The notes: generated by a model not told the origin, from the sequence alone. Counted from the stretch's first letter, positions 1-9,221 are shown. The stretch is 64,000 nucleotides of DNA from Clostridiales bacterium mt11 (GCA_001282665.1 LN874948.1:504213-568212); one strand, 5' to 3'. A program made the numbers and translations.

Positions 1-49
1 GTCTTCTAAATTTGATCACAGTATATATTTTATGATTCATTAGCAATTT

Positions 50-129
50 GTGGAACGGACTAAGCGATGTACACAAAATCGAAATACACGATTTTGGTCC
101 CCTGCTTATACCGCCTGAGCTAATGCGTC
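50..129 (-). other. tRNA-Lys-like 5' half joined to a hairpin (possible tRNA remnant)
   Basis: Read on the minus strand from 129, the first bases form a tRNA-Lys-like acceptor 5' strand (GACGCAT), then TA and a D-arm (GCTC, GGCGG, AGC). The match stops at the anticodon stem. What follows is a perfect 7-bp stem with a 7-nt loop (AAAATCG at 75-81, CGATTTT at 89-95), with no T-arm, no 3' acceptor strand and no CCA. It lies just downstream of three intact tRNA genes transcribed the same way. It could be a decayed tRNA, a junction left by an insertion, or a small tRNA-like RNA. The D-arm resemblance is seen; the origin is inferred. Confidence 0.4.
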
Positions 130-160
130 ATACTACACCATTTAATTACTAAAAATACAA

Positions 161-238
161 TGGGGTGGATAATGGGATTCGAACCCACGATCTCCAGAGC
201 CACAATCTGGCGCCTTAACCAGCTAGGCCATATCCACC
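161..238 (-). tRNA. tRNA-His(GTG)
   Basis: A cloverleaf folds on the minus strand: acceptor GTGGATA/TATCCAC with the extra 5' G facing C73 that is typical of tRNA-His, a normal D-arm, anticodon stem CCAGA/TCTGG around TTGTGGC (anticodon GTG), a T-arm with GGTTCGAATCC, and an encoded CCA end. First of three closely spaced tRNA genes. Confidence 0.97.
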
Positions 239-254
239 ATGTATGTAATAAACC

Positions 255-331
255 TGGCGCACCTAGGAGGATTCGAACCCCCGGCACACGGATTAGAAGT
301 CCGTTGCTCTATCCAACTGAGCTATAGGTGC
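255..331 (-). tRNA. tRNA-Arg(TCT)
   Basis: Acceptor stem GCACCTA/TAGGTGC with discriminator G and encoded CCA; D-arm AGCTCAGTTGGATAGAGC; anticodon stem ACGGA/TCCGT around CTTCTAA gives anticodon TCT, reading AGA/AGG; T-arm GGTTCGAATCC. It is 16 nt from tRNA-His and 6 nt from tRNA-Gly, so the three are probably co-transcribed from the tRNA-Gly side. Confidence 0.97.
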
Positions 332-337
332 TCGCTT

Positions 338-411
338 TGGAGCGGGTGAAGGGAATCGAACCCTCGCTGCTGGCTTGGGAAGCCAGTGCTCTACCACTGA
401 GCTACACCCGC
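338..411 (-). tRNA. tRNA-Gly(CCC)
   Basis: Acceptor stem GCGGGTG/CACCCGC, discriminator T, encoded CCA. The anticodon stem CTGGC/GCCAG carries the loop TTCCCAA, so the anticodon is CCC (reads GGG), a less common glycine acceptor than GCC or TCC. T-arm GGTTCGATTCC is intact. Likely the promoter-proximal gene of this tRNA cluster. Confidence 0.96.
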
Positions 412-502
412 ATTTGCCCTCCCAAGTGTTTAACAGCTAACAATATAGAATTATATCAGGTTATTTCATTAATGTCAATACATTTATTCTACTTTTTTTA
501 AT

Positions 503-982
503 TTAATCAATTTCTATTATTCTACCTGATATTTTTTCGCTTATTTCTATTACTCCAAAGGTCTTTTTTCTATTAAACCCTCTAGGCATAGATGCACTCC
601 CTGGGTTCATTACCATTATACCATCTTCCTCGAAAAATGTCGATACATGGGTATGTCCAAATAAAGCTAAATCTGCTTTTACCTCCTTTGCTCTATAGAT
701 AAGGCTATCTATAGAATATCGTACATTGTAGTTATGTCCATGGGTAATAAATATAGTTTTACCTTCTATATTGAGTATTTCATCTTCATCAAATTCGGAA
801 TGAAAATAATCACCGTTACCTTTAACGATAACGGTTTTTATTCCCGTAGCTTTCTCTATTTTCAATCCATCCTCTACATAATCTCCTAAATGAATAATTA
901 AATCTGAACTCCCTAAGCCATTTACCTTATTTATAAATTCTTTAGTACTACCATGTGTATCACTTACTACAAATATTTTCAT
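503..982 (-). CDS. YfcE/MJ0936-type metallophosphoesterase
   Basis: Small calcineurin-like phosphoesterase of the YfcE/MJ0936 group, probably a cytoplasmic metal-dependent phosphodiesterase of unknown natural substrate. Metal-binding motifs are in order: SDTHGS near the N-terminus, LGDYVED, KGNGDY, THGHNY and GHTHV, ending in the family's NPGSASMPRG segment. The reading frame opens at 991 with two extra ATGs, but AAAGG lies 9 nt before the ATG at 982, so that start is preferred. Either start overlaps the end of rdgB, so it is the last gene of an rph-rdgB-phosphoesterase operon, an arrangement common in Firmicutes. No clear terminator is visible between its stop and the tRNA cluster. Family is certain; biological role is not. 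Confidence 0.9.
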   Translation of the reverse strand: MKIFVVSDTHGSTKEFINKVNGLGSSDLIIHLGDYVEDGLKIEKATGIKTVIVKGNGDYFHSEFDEDEILNIEGKTIFITHGHNYNVRYSIDSLIYRAKEVKADLALFGHTHVSTFFEEDGIMVMNPGSASMPRGFNRKKTFGVIEISEKISGRIIEID

Positions 983-1595
983 CTGCATCATCCTTTAAAA
1001 TTTTAATTATCTCCTCTTTTAGTCTATTTAAAGCTTTAGCTCTATGGCTTATTTTGTTCTTTACTTCTTCTCCTAGCTCTGCAAAGGTCTTATTATATCC
1101 ATCTACTATAAATAGTGGATCATATCCAAATCCTCCGTCTCCTTTAGGTTCAGTGCCTATAGTGCCTTTACATTCCCCTTTAACTGTTACAACGCTGCCA
1201 TCTTCCATAGCTAATGCAATTATGGTCTTAAAGCAAGCTCCTCTTTTTTCCATGGGAACTCCTTTTAACTCATTTAATAATTTAAAATTATTCTTTTCAT
1301 AAGTAGAATTTTCTCCTGAATATCTTGCAGAATAAACTCCAGGTGCTCCATTTAAAAAATCAACAAAAAGTCCAGTATCATCAGCAATAACAATGCCTTC
1401 TGTCTTCTCCCTTAAAGCAACAGCCTTTTTTATAGCATTTTCCTCTAAAGTACTTCCATCTTCTTCTACTTCAAAATTCTTAAACCCTAAATCATCTTTA
1501 GATAAAACATCTAATGGTAAATCTTCAAGAATATCTTTTATTTCATCCACTTTATTAGGATTTCCTGTAGATAATATTAGTCTTTTTCTATTCAT
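960..1595 (-). CDS. rdgB: XTP/dITP diphosphatase (HAM1/RdgB family)
   Basis: Hydrolyses non-canonical purine nucleoside triphosphates (XTP, ITP, dITP) to monophosphate and pyrophosphate, keeping deaminated purines out of nucleic acids. At 211 aa it has the usual length. The family signature is present: STGNPNK at the N-terminus, [35 protein letters not shown] (split here as ADDTGL and [10 protein letters not shown]), [18 protein letters not shown] and ISHRAKAL near the C-terminus. The start has GAAGGGG 7-8 nt upstream and overlaps the end of rph by 8 bp; its own 3' end overlaps the phosphoesterase. The tight overlaps indicate translational coupling. Confident assignment. Confidence 0.97.
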   Translation of the reverse strand: MNRKRLILSTGNPNKVDEIKDILEDLPLDVLSKDDLGFKNFEVEEDGSTLEENAIKKAVALREKTEGIVIADDTGLFVDFLNGAPGVYSARYSGENSTYEKNNFKLLNELKGVPMEKRGACFKTIIALAMEDGSVVTVKGECKGTIGTEPKGDGGFGYDPLFIVDGYNKTFAELGEEVKNKISHRAKALNRLKEEIIKILKDDADENICSK

Positions 1596-2358
1596 CGTTT
1601 TCCCCTTCTAACTCTATGTTTTTCCCTATTAATTTACTAATATCTCCCAATACTTCTTTTTGCTTTATTATTAACTCATTATTACCCTTTTCTGCTAAAT
1701 TTAATAAGTCATATAGCTCATCTTTAGAAAAAGTACTGCCTTCTCCAGTACCTTGTATCTCTACAAATTCATTTTTATCAGTCATTATTACATTCATATC
1801 AACTAAAGCTTTATAATCCTCTTCATAGCATAAATCCAACATTGGTATTCCATTAACTATTCCTACGGATATAGCGGATACAAAATTGAATATAGGTATG
1901 TATTTAATATCTCCTCGTTCATACAACCAATTTAGTGCATCAACTAATGCTACGAAGGCTCCAGTAATCGATGCTGTTCTTGTACCTCCATCAGCCTGTA
2001 TTACATCACAATCTATCCAAATAGTTCTCTCACCAATTTTCGATAAATCAATAATACCTCTTAAGGATCTCCCTATTAATCTTTGTATCTCTTGAGACCT
2101 ACCCTCAACTCTTCCTCTTGCAGCATCTCTAATCTTTCTATGTTGCGTTGAACCAGGGATCATGGAGTACTCTGCAGTTATCCAACCAGTATTACTTCCC
2201 TTTAAAAATGGAGGCACCTTATCCTCTACCATAGCAGTACATATTACCTTTGTATTTCCCATCTCTATAAGAACAGAGCCTTGAGGATGTTTTAAGTAGT
2301 CTCTAGTGAAATTTACATTTCTCAATTCGTCATAACTTCTATTGTCAATTCTCTTCAT
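1588..2358 (-). CDS. rph: Ribonuclease PH
   Basis: Phosphate-dependent 3'-5' exoribonuclease that trims the 3' ends of tRNA precursors and other stable RNAs. It covers 256 aa, typical for the family, with RNase PH landmarks: an N-terminal [23 protein letters not shown] segment, a central [15 protein letters not shown] stretch, the [16 protein letters not shown] phosphate-binding region, and a C-terminal [12 protein letters not shown] segment. The start ATG at 2358 follows TAGGAG by 7-8 nt. It heads a three-gene operon with rdgB and the phosphoesterase. The gene is complete and ordinary. Confidence 0.97.
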   Translation of the reverse strand: MKRIDNRSYDELRNVNFTRDYLKHPQGSVLIEMGNTKVICTAMVEDKVPPFLKGSNTGWITAEYSMIPGSTQHRKIRDAARGRVEGRSQEIQRLIGRSLRGIIDLSKIGERTIWIDCDVIQADGGTRTASITGAFVALVDALNWLYERGDIKYIPIFNFVSAISVGIVNGIPMLDLCYEEDYKALVDMNVIMTDKNEFVEIQGTGEGSTFSKDELYDLLNLAEKGNNELIIKQKEVLGDISKLIGKNIELEGENDE

Positions 2359-2479
2359 TTTAACAACTCCTAATATTTTTTATCCATATTCAATTCTATC
2401 AAATATGACCTCTTTTTTCTATATTCTAAGCTACTTTAATTATTTTATTCAATCCACAAAAATTAGCATAAACATTTGA

Positions 2480-2509
2480 AAAAAAATAAGCTGCCTTTTA
2501 GACAGCTTA
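2480..2509 (-). terminator. Rho-independent terminator after the GerMN gene
   Basis: On the minus strand a stem TAAGCTG/CAGCTTA closes a short loop and is followed by a run of T. The 5' arm contains the stop codon of the GerMN gene. Confidence 0.85.
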
Positions 2510-3526
2510 GTACTCATTGGCAAAAGCGGGTATTGTCATATTTATGTAAAAATCCATCCCAGCTTCTTCCAAACTCTTTCCGTCGATGAGTAGTTCCACC
2601 TTTTCTATTTCATCAAATTCAGATAAGGTCAATCCTATATTCTTTAGCATATCATTAAATACCGTATTATCATCTGGTGGATTTCCATAGTCAAAAGAAA
2701 TATCTACATAGGCTATTCCATCTTTAACATCTACTCCATGAAAATTAGTCCCCTCAGGTATATCGGTACTCAATCCTAGTTCCGTTGGTGGACCATCAAA
2801 TAAGGTTTCAAGAGCAGTATATATATTCGGTACTGGTGCCAATGTTGGTATAGTTATTGGTACAAAATATTCATAATTCTCTTCTAAATTATTGCCTTTA
2901 TAATAGACTACTACCTTGGATCTAGTATTATCTAGATTTCCAGTTAAATTTATGTTTTCCCTTTTCAAAGGGTTGGATATATCAGCACCATATTTCATAG
3001 TTGGAACAACTTTACCTTCTACCAAGAACTGTACTTCATCAATTGCTTGAAATTCCGTTAAAGTATATACAACGCCTTCTATTATACTCTCTTCATCCTT
3101 TTCAGTTTCATAGTTCATTATATCCTCTGAAAAATCCACCTTGCAAATCCCAGTATCTTCATCTACGGACATTCCCCTAATTTCTGTTCCTGCTGGTATT
3201 ATGGGAATCAGTCCAGTAGGAGCCACACTTTCCCTCATTTCAGGACTATCTATCATGTTTTTTATTGCAAGCTTTGCAATACCTTCCTCCCATGGAATTT
3301 TCCTCATAACAGGAACTACTAATCCTTGTTTGTCTTTAAAATATAGCACAGTTTTTCGCATACCTTCATCGTCAGTTACTTCAAAATCATATTCATCTGA
3401 TTTTATAATATCAAGTTCTTCCTCCTTAGAAAAGAGTTTTTTAAAACCTCCCTTACCTTTGCAACCAACTCCAGCAAGAGCTATTACAAATATTAAAAGT
3501 ATTAATACTATTTTCTTATTGTTCAT
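2507..3526 (-). CDS. GerMN-domain lipoprotein
   Basis: Secreted, membrane-anchored lipoprotein of 339 aa. The N-terminus has a lysine pair, a hydrophobic segment and a lipobox LAGVGC with the lipidated Cys at about residue 22. Two GerMN repeats follow, roughly residues 60-190 and 205-330, each with the pattern 'PIIPAGTEIRG...CKVDFSEDIMNYE' or 'TDIPEGTNFHG...AYVDISFDYG'. GerMN domains occur in spore germination protein GerM and in cell-wall-associated lipoproteins; they probably bind ligands or proteins rather than catalyse. A strong purine-rich RBS precedes the ATG. Proximity to two peptidoglycan amidases suggests a cell-envelope or sporulation role (inference). Confidence 0.85.
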   Translation of the reverse strand: MNNKKIVLILLIFVIALAGVGCKGKGGFKKLFSKEEELDIIKSDEYDFEVTDDEGMRKTVLYFKDKQGLVVPVMRKIPWEEGIAKLAIKNMIDSPEMRESVAPTGLIPIIPAGTEIRGMSVDEDTGICKVDFSEDIMNYETEKDEESIIEGVVYTLTEFQAIDEVQFLVEGKVVPTMKYGADISNPLKRENINLTGNLDNTRSKVVVYYKGNNLEENYEYFVPITIPTLAPVPNIYTALETLFDGPPTELGLSTDIPEGTNFHGVDVKDGIAYVDISFDYGNPPDDNTVFNDMLKNIGLTLSEFDEIEKVELLIDGKSLEEAGMDFYINMTIPAFANEY

Positions 3527-3591
3527 CCCTTACCCCCCTCCACGTTTTTATTACATTATATTAAAGGATAAAGGATACTATGATTATTTAT

Positions 3592-4116
3592 TTATTTCTT
3601 TTTAATAGTTGAAAAATAACCTCCACTTATAGGATTCACTGAATTAGTTGTAATAAACGCTTCTTCATCGTAATCATAGACTATACTTTTGAGTTTGTCT
3701 AAGTCCTTTCTATTTATTGTTAAATTAAGAATTTCTCTGGTCCCTTCTCTACCATGACCTTGTAATACGGTTACACCAAATCCAGATTCTCTTAAACTTT
3801 CAATTAATTCCTCATTGTTATCAGCCTTAAGGACAACCTGAGCCGCTAGATTCCCAAGAGCTATCCTATTCTCTATAGTTATGCCTATATAATTACCACA
3901 AGCAAAACCTAGAGCATAAGCCAGTAGATTCCCTATGTTATCTAAGCTGCTAACTACCTTGCTTAAAGCCGTAACATATATGCTTACCTCAAAGAAACCT
4001 ATAATTGCTGCCTGAATCTTTCTTCCCTGAACTACCATCAGCATTCTAATAGTTGCCAATGTAACATCTGATACCCTAGCACAGAAAATAAATAAATAAC
4101 CTGCTAATAAGCTCAT
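3592..4116 (-). CDS. DUF2179/UPF0316 membrane protein (YebE-like)
   Basis: About 174 aa with an N-terminal membrane part (roughly residues 1-85, about three hydrophobic segments) and a C-terminal DUF2179 domain (residues 90-170), matching the UPF0316 family. The biochemical function of the family is unknown. The frame stays open up to 4149, but AGGAGG lies 6 nt upstream of the ATG at 4116, and homologues begin near the MSLLAGYLF segment, so 4116 is taken as the start. It is 29 nt from the end of the upstream amidase gene and probably shares its transcript. The YitT protein at 53907-54734 carries a related C-terminal domain. Confidence 0.85.
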   Translation of the reverse strand: MSLLAGYLFIFCARVSDVTLATIRMLMVVQGRKIQAAIIGFFEVSIYVTALSKVVSSLDNIGNLLAYALGFACGNYIGITIENRIALGNLAAQVVLKADNNEELIESLRESGFGVTVLQGHGREGTREILNLTINRKDLDKLKSIVYDYDEEAFITTNSVNPISGGYFSTIKKK

Positions 4117-4145
4117 AATATACCTCCTATATTTTAGTATATAAA

Positions 4146-5918
4146 TCAATATAACTCGAAATATCTTTCTATTCCATTTATTATAGATTCCACCATCTTA
4201 TTTTGATAATATTCATCTTTTATAAGCTCTTCTTCGATTGCATTGGTTAAAAAACCCACTTCAATTAAAACTGCTGGCATCTTGGTATGCTTCAATACTA
4301 TAATATTAGGTCTTTTTACCAATCCTCTATTCTTTGCCTCTACGCCCTTTATCAGTTCTTCATTAATCGTCTTCGCTAATTCTTCATTGTTTCTTACATC
4401 TAAACTATTAGGGTCTACAGGGCAATATAATATTTCTATGCCTGATACATCTGGTTTATTTTCAACTGAATTAGCATGAATACTAATATATATATCTGCT
4501 TGATTATCGTTAGCTATCTTTGCTCTTTCATAATTATCTACATCATAATCTCCATCCCTTATCATCAATGTACCATATCCCTTAAGCTTTAAACCTTCAT
4601 TTAGCTTTGTAGATATGTTAAGTGTTACATCTTTTTCTTTAGTTCCATTTGGAGAAACTGCTCCTGAAGCTTTGCCTCCATGACCTGGATCTATTACTAT
4701 AAGTCTATCAGAAGTTTTTATGTTTTCATCTTTTTTAAAGCTTAATATTATTTTATTATCATTATCCTTAGATAGTATAGTATATTCCACATTTCGTCTG
4801 AAACTTAGAATAACCCTTGCCTTTTCTTCTATAGTTATTACGGTGATGTCGTTTATAAATCCATCTTTTATATTCAAAAAACCTTCACTTGCATCTATAT
4901 TTTCCTGTGGGATATCAATAGTCATAGTTTTCTCATCACTATTATATGCTACATCATATTTCGTATCTCTTTTAGCATTAATAGTAACTATCCTGTTGCC
5001 GCCTTCAATAAAATAATCAATATTTTCTAACACATTATCCTTCCGAGGAGTAACCACCTTCTTATCAAAAGATATCTCTAAAGATTTTTCCTCATTTGTA
5101 TGTACTATATTAAAATCAATTTCTTCCCATAGATGGATTACTACTCTTACTACATTGGGTTTGTTTGAAAATTGAGATATATTTATTTTATTTATCGGAT
5201 TATCGTTTACATTTATAACTCCCACTCCATTTTCAGAAGATATATCTCCTCCAAGATTTAATATTGTATTATCAATATCTATTACCAATCTATTTGGATT
5301 TTCTAAAAACATCTGCGAAAAAGTTAATTTTTCTGTTCCTTCTACTATGACCTTTAGTTTATTGATATCACCTGTTTCAACTTTCACATTTGTTATCTCT
5401 TTAGAGTCTATTGTGTTATTTAAAGTATTTATATAAGGGACTCTATTTTTCTCATCCCAACCTACTTCATAACCAAAGGCTTCCGATATAAATCTTAATG
5501 GAACCATGGTTCTGGAGTCATTATTGGAAAAAGTTATTAGCTTAGGGACAGTTCCACCTTCAATAGTTCTTTTTTCTCCATTGATATATACATCCTTACT
5601 GTCAATTGTAACTTTTATTTCCTTATTCTCTAATATGATAGTTGCTGTCTTAGTTTCTTGATCCCATTTTACCTCGGCACCATAGTGTTCAGATACAAAT
5701 CTAATGGGAATCAGAGTATAGTTGTTTATGGGATGTATAAATGCGGGGATTTCCGAATATATAGTTTGTCCATCTAAAATTATTGGAACCTCTTTTACAC
5801 TGTATCTTTTTCCGTCCATGCTGATATCAATTTCATTACTCTTATTAGCTGCAAATACTTGTGAATTGATGGATATGAATATTGCTAAAAAAATCACACT
5901 AAATTTCCACTTTTTCAT
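4146..5918 (-). CDS. N-acetylmuramoyl-L-alanine amidase with CuAO-N and AMIN domains
   Basis: Exported peptidoglycan hydrolase that cleaves the bond between N-acetylmuramic acid and L-alanine of the stem peptide. The 590 residues show a signal peptide ending near FAANKS, then a copper-amine-oxidase-N-like module with paired 'IPIRFVSEHYGAEVKWD' and 'VPLRFISEAFGYEVGWD' repeats (residues 25-170), an AMIN-type beta region (about 175-385), and a C-terminal Amidase_3 domain. Zn and catalytic motifs are visible: VIDPGHGG, IYISIHAN and LIEVGFLTN. Start ATG follows AAGGGGG. It is a shorter paralogue of the next gene upstream, lacking one AMIN-like unit of about 105 residues. Confidence 0.93.
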   Translation of the reverse strand: MKKWKFSVIFLAIFISINSQVFAANKSNEIDISMDGKRYSVKEVPIILDGQTIYSEIPAFIHPINNYTLIPIRFVSEHYGAEVKWDQETKTATIILENKEIKVTIDSKDVYINGEKRTIEGGTVPKLITFSNNDSRTMVPLRFISEAFGYEVGWDEKNRVPYINTLNNTIDSKEITNVKVETGDINKLKVIVEGTEKLTFSQMFLENPNRLVIDIDNTILNLGGDISSENGVGVINVNDNPINKINISQFSNKPNVVRVVIHLWEEIDFNIVHTNEEKSLEISFDKKVVTPRKDNVLENIDYFIEGGNRIVTINAKRDTKYDVAYNSDEKTMTIDIPQENIDASEGFLNIKDGFINDITVITIEEKARVILSFRRNVEYTILSKDNDNKIILSFKKDENIKTSDRLIVIDPGHGGKASGAVSPNGTKEKDVTLNISTKLNEGLKLKGYGTLMIRDGDYDVDNYERAKIANDNQADIYISIHANSVENKPDVSGIEILYCPVDPNSLDVRNNEELAKTINEELIKGVEAKNRGLVKRPNIIVLKHTKMPAVLIEVGFLTNAIEEELIKDEYYQNKMVESIINGIERYFELY

Positions 5919-5995
5919 ATTATCTGCCCCCTTTTTATCCTCTAGTAGATATTCACTTATTTTGTTTATATCATTATAGACCTTATAATGTCAAT

Positions 5996-6028
5996 AAAAT
6001 AAGCGAAGATTACTCTCCGCTTATTTTA
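5996..6028 (-). terminator. Terminator between the two amidase genes
   Basis: Perfect stem AAAATAAGCG/CGCTTATTTT directly behind the stop of the longer amidase gene, ending in a T-rich tract on the minus strand. It implies that the two amidase paralogues are not simply one transcript. Confidence 0.85.
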
Positions 6029-8110
6029 TCACCAATATAATTCAAAATATCTTTCTACTCCCTTAACAATGGATTGTACTAAAAGGTCTTGGTAATCACT
6101 GTCTTTTAATCTATCTGCCTCTGCTTTATTAGAGATAAATCCTAATTCAATTAGTACTGCAGGCATCTTAGTTTGATTTAATACTACTAATTTTGGTCTT
6201 TCAATTATACCTTTATTCTTAGCTCCCGTTCCTTTTATCAATTCTTCCATTATTACATTTGCTAGTGGTAGACTATCTGCATCTTTTTTTGATGGATTAT
6301 ATAATACTTGAATACCATCTATATCACTATTTGGATGAGCATTGGAATGAATACTTATAAATATATCAACTTGCTCATCATTTGCAATCTTAGGTCTATC
6401 CTTTAATTGGACAAAGGTATCAGTATCTCTTGTCATTATAGTGGTATAGCCTTTATCCTTCAATTCTGCATTAAGCTTTTGTGATACGCTTAAATTTATA
6501 TCTTTTTCATTAACCCCATTGTAAACCGCTCCAGGGTCTGTTCCTCCATGACCTGCGTCTATTACTATAACTTTATCAGAGGGATTTATATTTTCGTCTC
6601 TTTTTATTCTGACAGATATTTTATTATCTTTGGTCTTTGATAGTAATGTATAATCAATAGCTCTTCTAAAGTTAATAATAATCTTGGTGTTTTCTCCTGT
6701 CTCCTTTATGGTGATATCATTTATAAGTCCATCTTTTATACTTAGATAACCTTCCTTTAAATCTATATTTTTAGATGGAACACTGATGGTCATATTCTTT
6801 CCATCGCTATCATAACCTATATCATAATCAGTTTCCTTGTTGGCATTAATTGATACTAATCGGTCAGAACCTTCAACGGAATAGTCTATTATTTCCCAAA
6901 TACTCGTTTCAGGTATAATAACTATTTTGTTGTCATATGTATCAATTTTAACATTAGGGTCCTTAACACCATCTTTAATGTCTAAAACCACTCTAACTAT
7001 CCTATCATTAGGTTTATAAAGCCCATCTGGTATAAACTGAGATACTCTTACCTTTTTAACAAACCCTACATTGTGGTTATATTCTAGATAATCTCCTCCT
7101 TGTAGAGAAGAGTCCATTAAATCTAAAACTATCCTTTCTGGATTGCTGAACTTCATGACTTTGGTTTCAGGTTTACCTTCATTGTAGATAACAAGAGCCT
7201 CTTTACCATCTATTACTTCTTTTTCTATTTTTCCTATCTTGTTTACAAAGGATAAGGTCAGAGACTTTCCTTCATCTCCAGAGATTGTATTAAAATCTGC
7301 CTTGTCGGTTAAATGAACTACCACCCTTACTTTATCTGGCGTAGCGGAAAATTGTGATACATCTATTGTACTTATGGGACTACTATTTACATCTATATTA
7401 CCTACTCCATCTTTAAAGGATATATTACCCTTAAGATTTAATTTTGCATCCTCAATATCTATTACCAACCTATTCGGATTTTCCAATTTTGTCGTAGAGT
7501 AATTTAATTTCTTAGTTCCATTTATCTTTATCTTTGGCTTATTGGTGCTTCCCTTCTCTATTGATACATTCGTTATCTCATTGACATCAGCATCGATATC
7601 TGTATCCTTGCCTGTTGTATTTATAAATGGTACCTTATTATTCTTATCCCATCCAACTTCATATCCTAAGGTTTCAGAAACAAACCTTAAAGGAACCATA
7701 GTTCTTGAATCCTTATTTGAAAAAGTTACAAGTTTAGGAGTTGTTTCCCCATCTAATACCTTTTTCTTACCATCAATATACACATCTTTACTATTGATGG
7801 TCATCTTTATCTCCTTATCCTTTTGATTGACTACAACTGTTTTAGTTTTCTGGTTCCAGTCTACATTAGCTCCATATCGTTCTGCTATAAACCTAATAGG
7901 GACTAAAGTATAGTCATTTACAGGATGAATAAATGTTGGAATATCAGAATATATAGTTTGTCCATCCATAACTACTGGTACTTCTTTTACCGTGTATCCT
8001 TTGCCATCCATACTTACCCTTAGACTGTTATCCTTTTTAGCTGCTAATCCTGGTGAGCTTACAAACACTAAAATCATTAAAAGGGTTAAAACAGCTTTCC
8101 ATTTTTTCAT
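6029..8110 (-). CDS. N-acetylmuramoyl-L-alanine amidase, longer paralogue with extra AMIN unit
   Basis: Secreted amidase of about 693 aa with the same layout as the downstream paralogue: signal peptide (cleavage near GLAAKK), CuAO-N-like repeats 'VPIRFIAERYGANVDWN' and 'VPLRFVSETLGYEVGWD', AMIN region, and C-terminal Amidase_3 with VIDAGHGG, IFISIHSN and LIELGFISN. Between the first AMIN unit and the last beta region lies an extra unit of about 105 residues (around 'VMKFSNPERIVLDLMDSS') that the paralogue lacks. The frame opens at 8131, but AAAGGGG stands about 9 nt before the ATG at 8110, which also matches the MKKWK start of the paralogue. Probably acts in cell separation, wall turnover or sporulation. 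Confidence 0.93.
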   Translation of the reverse strand: MKKWKAVLTLLMILVFVSSPGLAAKKDNSLRVSMDGKGYTVKEVPVVMDGQTIYSDIPTFIHPVNDYTLVPIRFIAERYGANVDWNQKTKTVVVNQKDKEIKMTINSKDVYIDGKKKVLDGETTPKLVTFSNKDSRTMVPLRFVSETLGYEVGWDKNNKVPFINTTGKDTDIDADVNEITNVSIEKGSTNKPKIKINGTKKLNYSTTKLENPNRLVIDIEDAKLNLKGNISFKDGVGNIDVNSSPISTIDVSQFSATPDKVRVVVHLTDKADFNTISGDEGKSLTLSFVNKIGKIEKEVIDGKEALVIYNEGKPETKVMKFSNPERIVLDLMDSSLQGGDYLEYNHNVGFVKKVRVSQFIPDGLYKPNDRIVRVVLDIKDGVKDPNVKIDTYDNKIVIIPETSIWEIIDYSVEGSDRLVSINANKETDYDIGYDSDGKNMTISVPSKNIDLKEGYLSIKDGLINDITIKETGENTKIIINFRRAIDYTLLSKTKDNKISVRIKRDENINPSDKVIVIDAGHGGTDPGAVYNGVNEKDINLSVSQKLNAELKDKGYTTIMTRDTDTFVQLKDRPKIANDEQVDIFISIHSNAHPNSDIDGIQVLYNPSKKDADSLPLANVIMEELIKGTGAKNKGIIERPKLVVLNQTKMPAVLIELGFISNKAEADRLKDSDYQDLLVQSIVKGVERYFELYW

Positions 8111-8225
8111 CTCGATTGCCCCTTTCCACATCCTTTACTATTTATTTTACTGTGCTTAAGTTATTTATATCATTTGATGAGTTATTATGTCAACGAAATA
8201 GAGGTTTTGTAATGATAATGTAATA

Positions 8226-9221
8226 TTAATCTAATATAGAAAGGGCTTTATATAGCTCATCACTAGTTGGTGATGAAATACTTTCCTCTTTACCGTCCTT
8301 CACCATATAAGCTCCTTTTTCTATAACTTCTCCAATAATAGTTGCGTCTATATTTTCCTTTTGCAGCTCTTCTTGAATCCTTTGAACCTTATCCTCACTT
8401 GCTATTATGAGCATACTACCACTAGAAATTAATCTGTATGGATTGATATTTAAAATAGATGAAATTTCTTTTGTCACCTCTTTCATAGGAATTAAGTTTT
8501 CATATATTCTTATGCCTTTACCTATAGCTATTGCTCCTTCCCAAACTGCTCCTAATACTCCACCTTCGGTTATATCATGCATATAATTTACTCCTATCTT
8601 TCCACATATAACCCCTTCTTTTACAACAGATAAAAGTGTACCCATTTCTTGAGCTTCCTTTATCTTGTCCACACTCAACTTATCCTCCAAATACTCTTTA
8701 AGTTCCTTTGCAATAATCGAAGTCCCTTCAATACCAGCATATTTAGTTATAATCACCTTATCCCCTATTTTGATATTCTTTGAATTGAGCATATTTTCCT
8801 TTTTTTGTTTCCCAATAACCGTAGTGGATATAACTACTCTAGTCACCGCATCGGTAATTTCCGTATGGCCTCCCATTATCTCCACATTTAGGTCTTTAGC
8901 AGCTTCTCCTGCTTGTTCCATTATCAACTGAATATCCTCTTCCGTCGTAGATGGCGGTGCCATAATGGTTAAGAGCACTCCAATAGGTTCTGCTCCACTG
9001 CTTGCTACGTCATTACAGGATATATGGATTGCAAACTTTCCTATTCCTTGAGTTACTCCCGTTATAGGATCTGTAGACAATAGACAGACTTCGTCCCCAA
9101 AATCTACAACAGCATTATCTTCACCAATAGCTGCCCCTACCAATACCTCCTTTCTTTTATTATATATATTATCAAAAACAATTTTTTTCAACACTTCATT
9201 TGGCAATTTTCCTATCTCCAT
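8226..9221 (-). CDS. AIR synthase-related (PurM/HypE-like) protein
   Basis: 331-aa member of the AIR synthase superfamily (PurM, SelD, ThiL, HypE fold). The N-terminal half has AAIGEDNAVVDFG and LLSTDPITG, followed by CNDVASSGAEPIG, the usual ATP/metal-binding region, and IMGGHTEITDAV; the C-terminal half has MHDITEGGVLGAVWE and SSGSMLI. It resembles the group often labelled 'AIR synthase' or HypE-like in Clostridia, separate from the true PurM at 42450-43484. No hydrogenase-maturation genes are adjacent, so a HypE role is not supported by context. Probably an ATP-dependent enzyme acting on a carboxylate or amide; substrate unknown. Monocistronic; start preceded by GGAGGGGGA. Confidence 0.8.
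   Translation of the reverse strand: MEIGKLPNEVLKKIVFDNIYNKRKEVLVGAAIGEDNAVVDFGDEVCLLSTDPITGVTQGIGKFAIHISCNDVASSGAEPIGVLLTIMAPPSTTEEDIQLIMEQAGEAAKDLNVEIMGGHTEITDAVTRVVISTTVIGKQKKENMLNSKNIKIGDKVIITKYAGIEGTSIIAKELKEYLEDKLSVDKIKEAQEMGTLLSVVKEGVICGKIGVNYMHDITEGGVLGAVWEGAIAIGKGIRIYENLIPMKEVTKEISSILNINPYRLISSGSMLIIASEDKVQRIQEELQKENIDATIIGEVIEKGAYMVKDGKEESISSPTSDELYKALSILD

Noticed and set aside
1..160. Part of an rRNA gene before the tRNA cluster
   Set aside because: No 5S, 16S or 23S conserved segment recognised; only a tRNA-like D-arm and a hairpin are visible.
955..1302. Long plus-strand frame opposite rdgB
   Set aside because: Antisense shadow of a conserved gene; low-complexity Ser/Pro/Leu content typical of complement strands here.
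8226..9221. HypE (hydrogenase maturation) assignment for the AIR-synthase-like gene
   Set aside because: No C-terminal HypE Cys tail is seen, no hyp genes are nearby, and the hydrogenase in the window is [FeFe], which does not use HypE.
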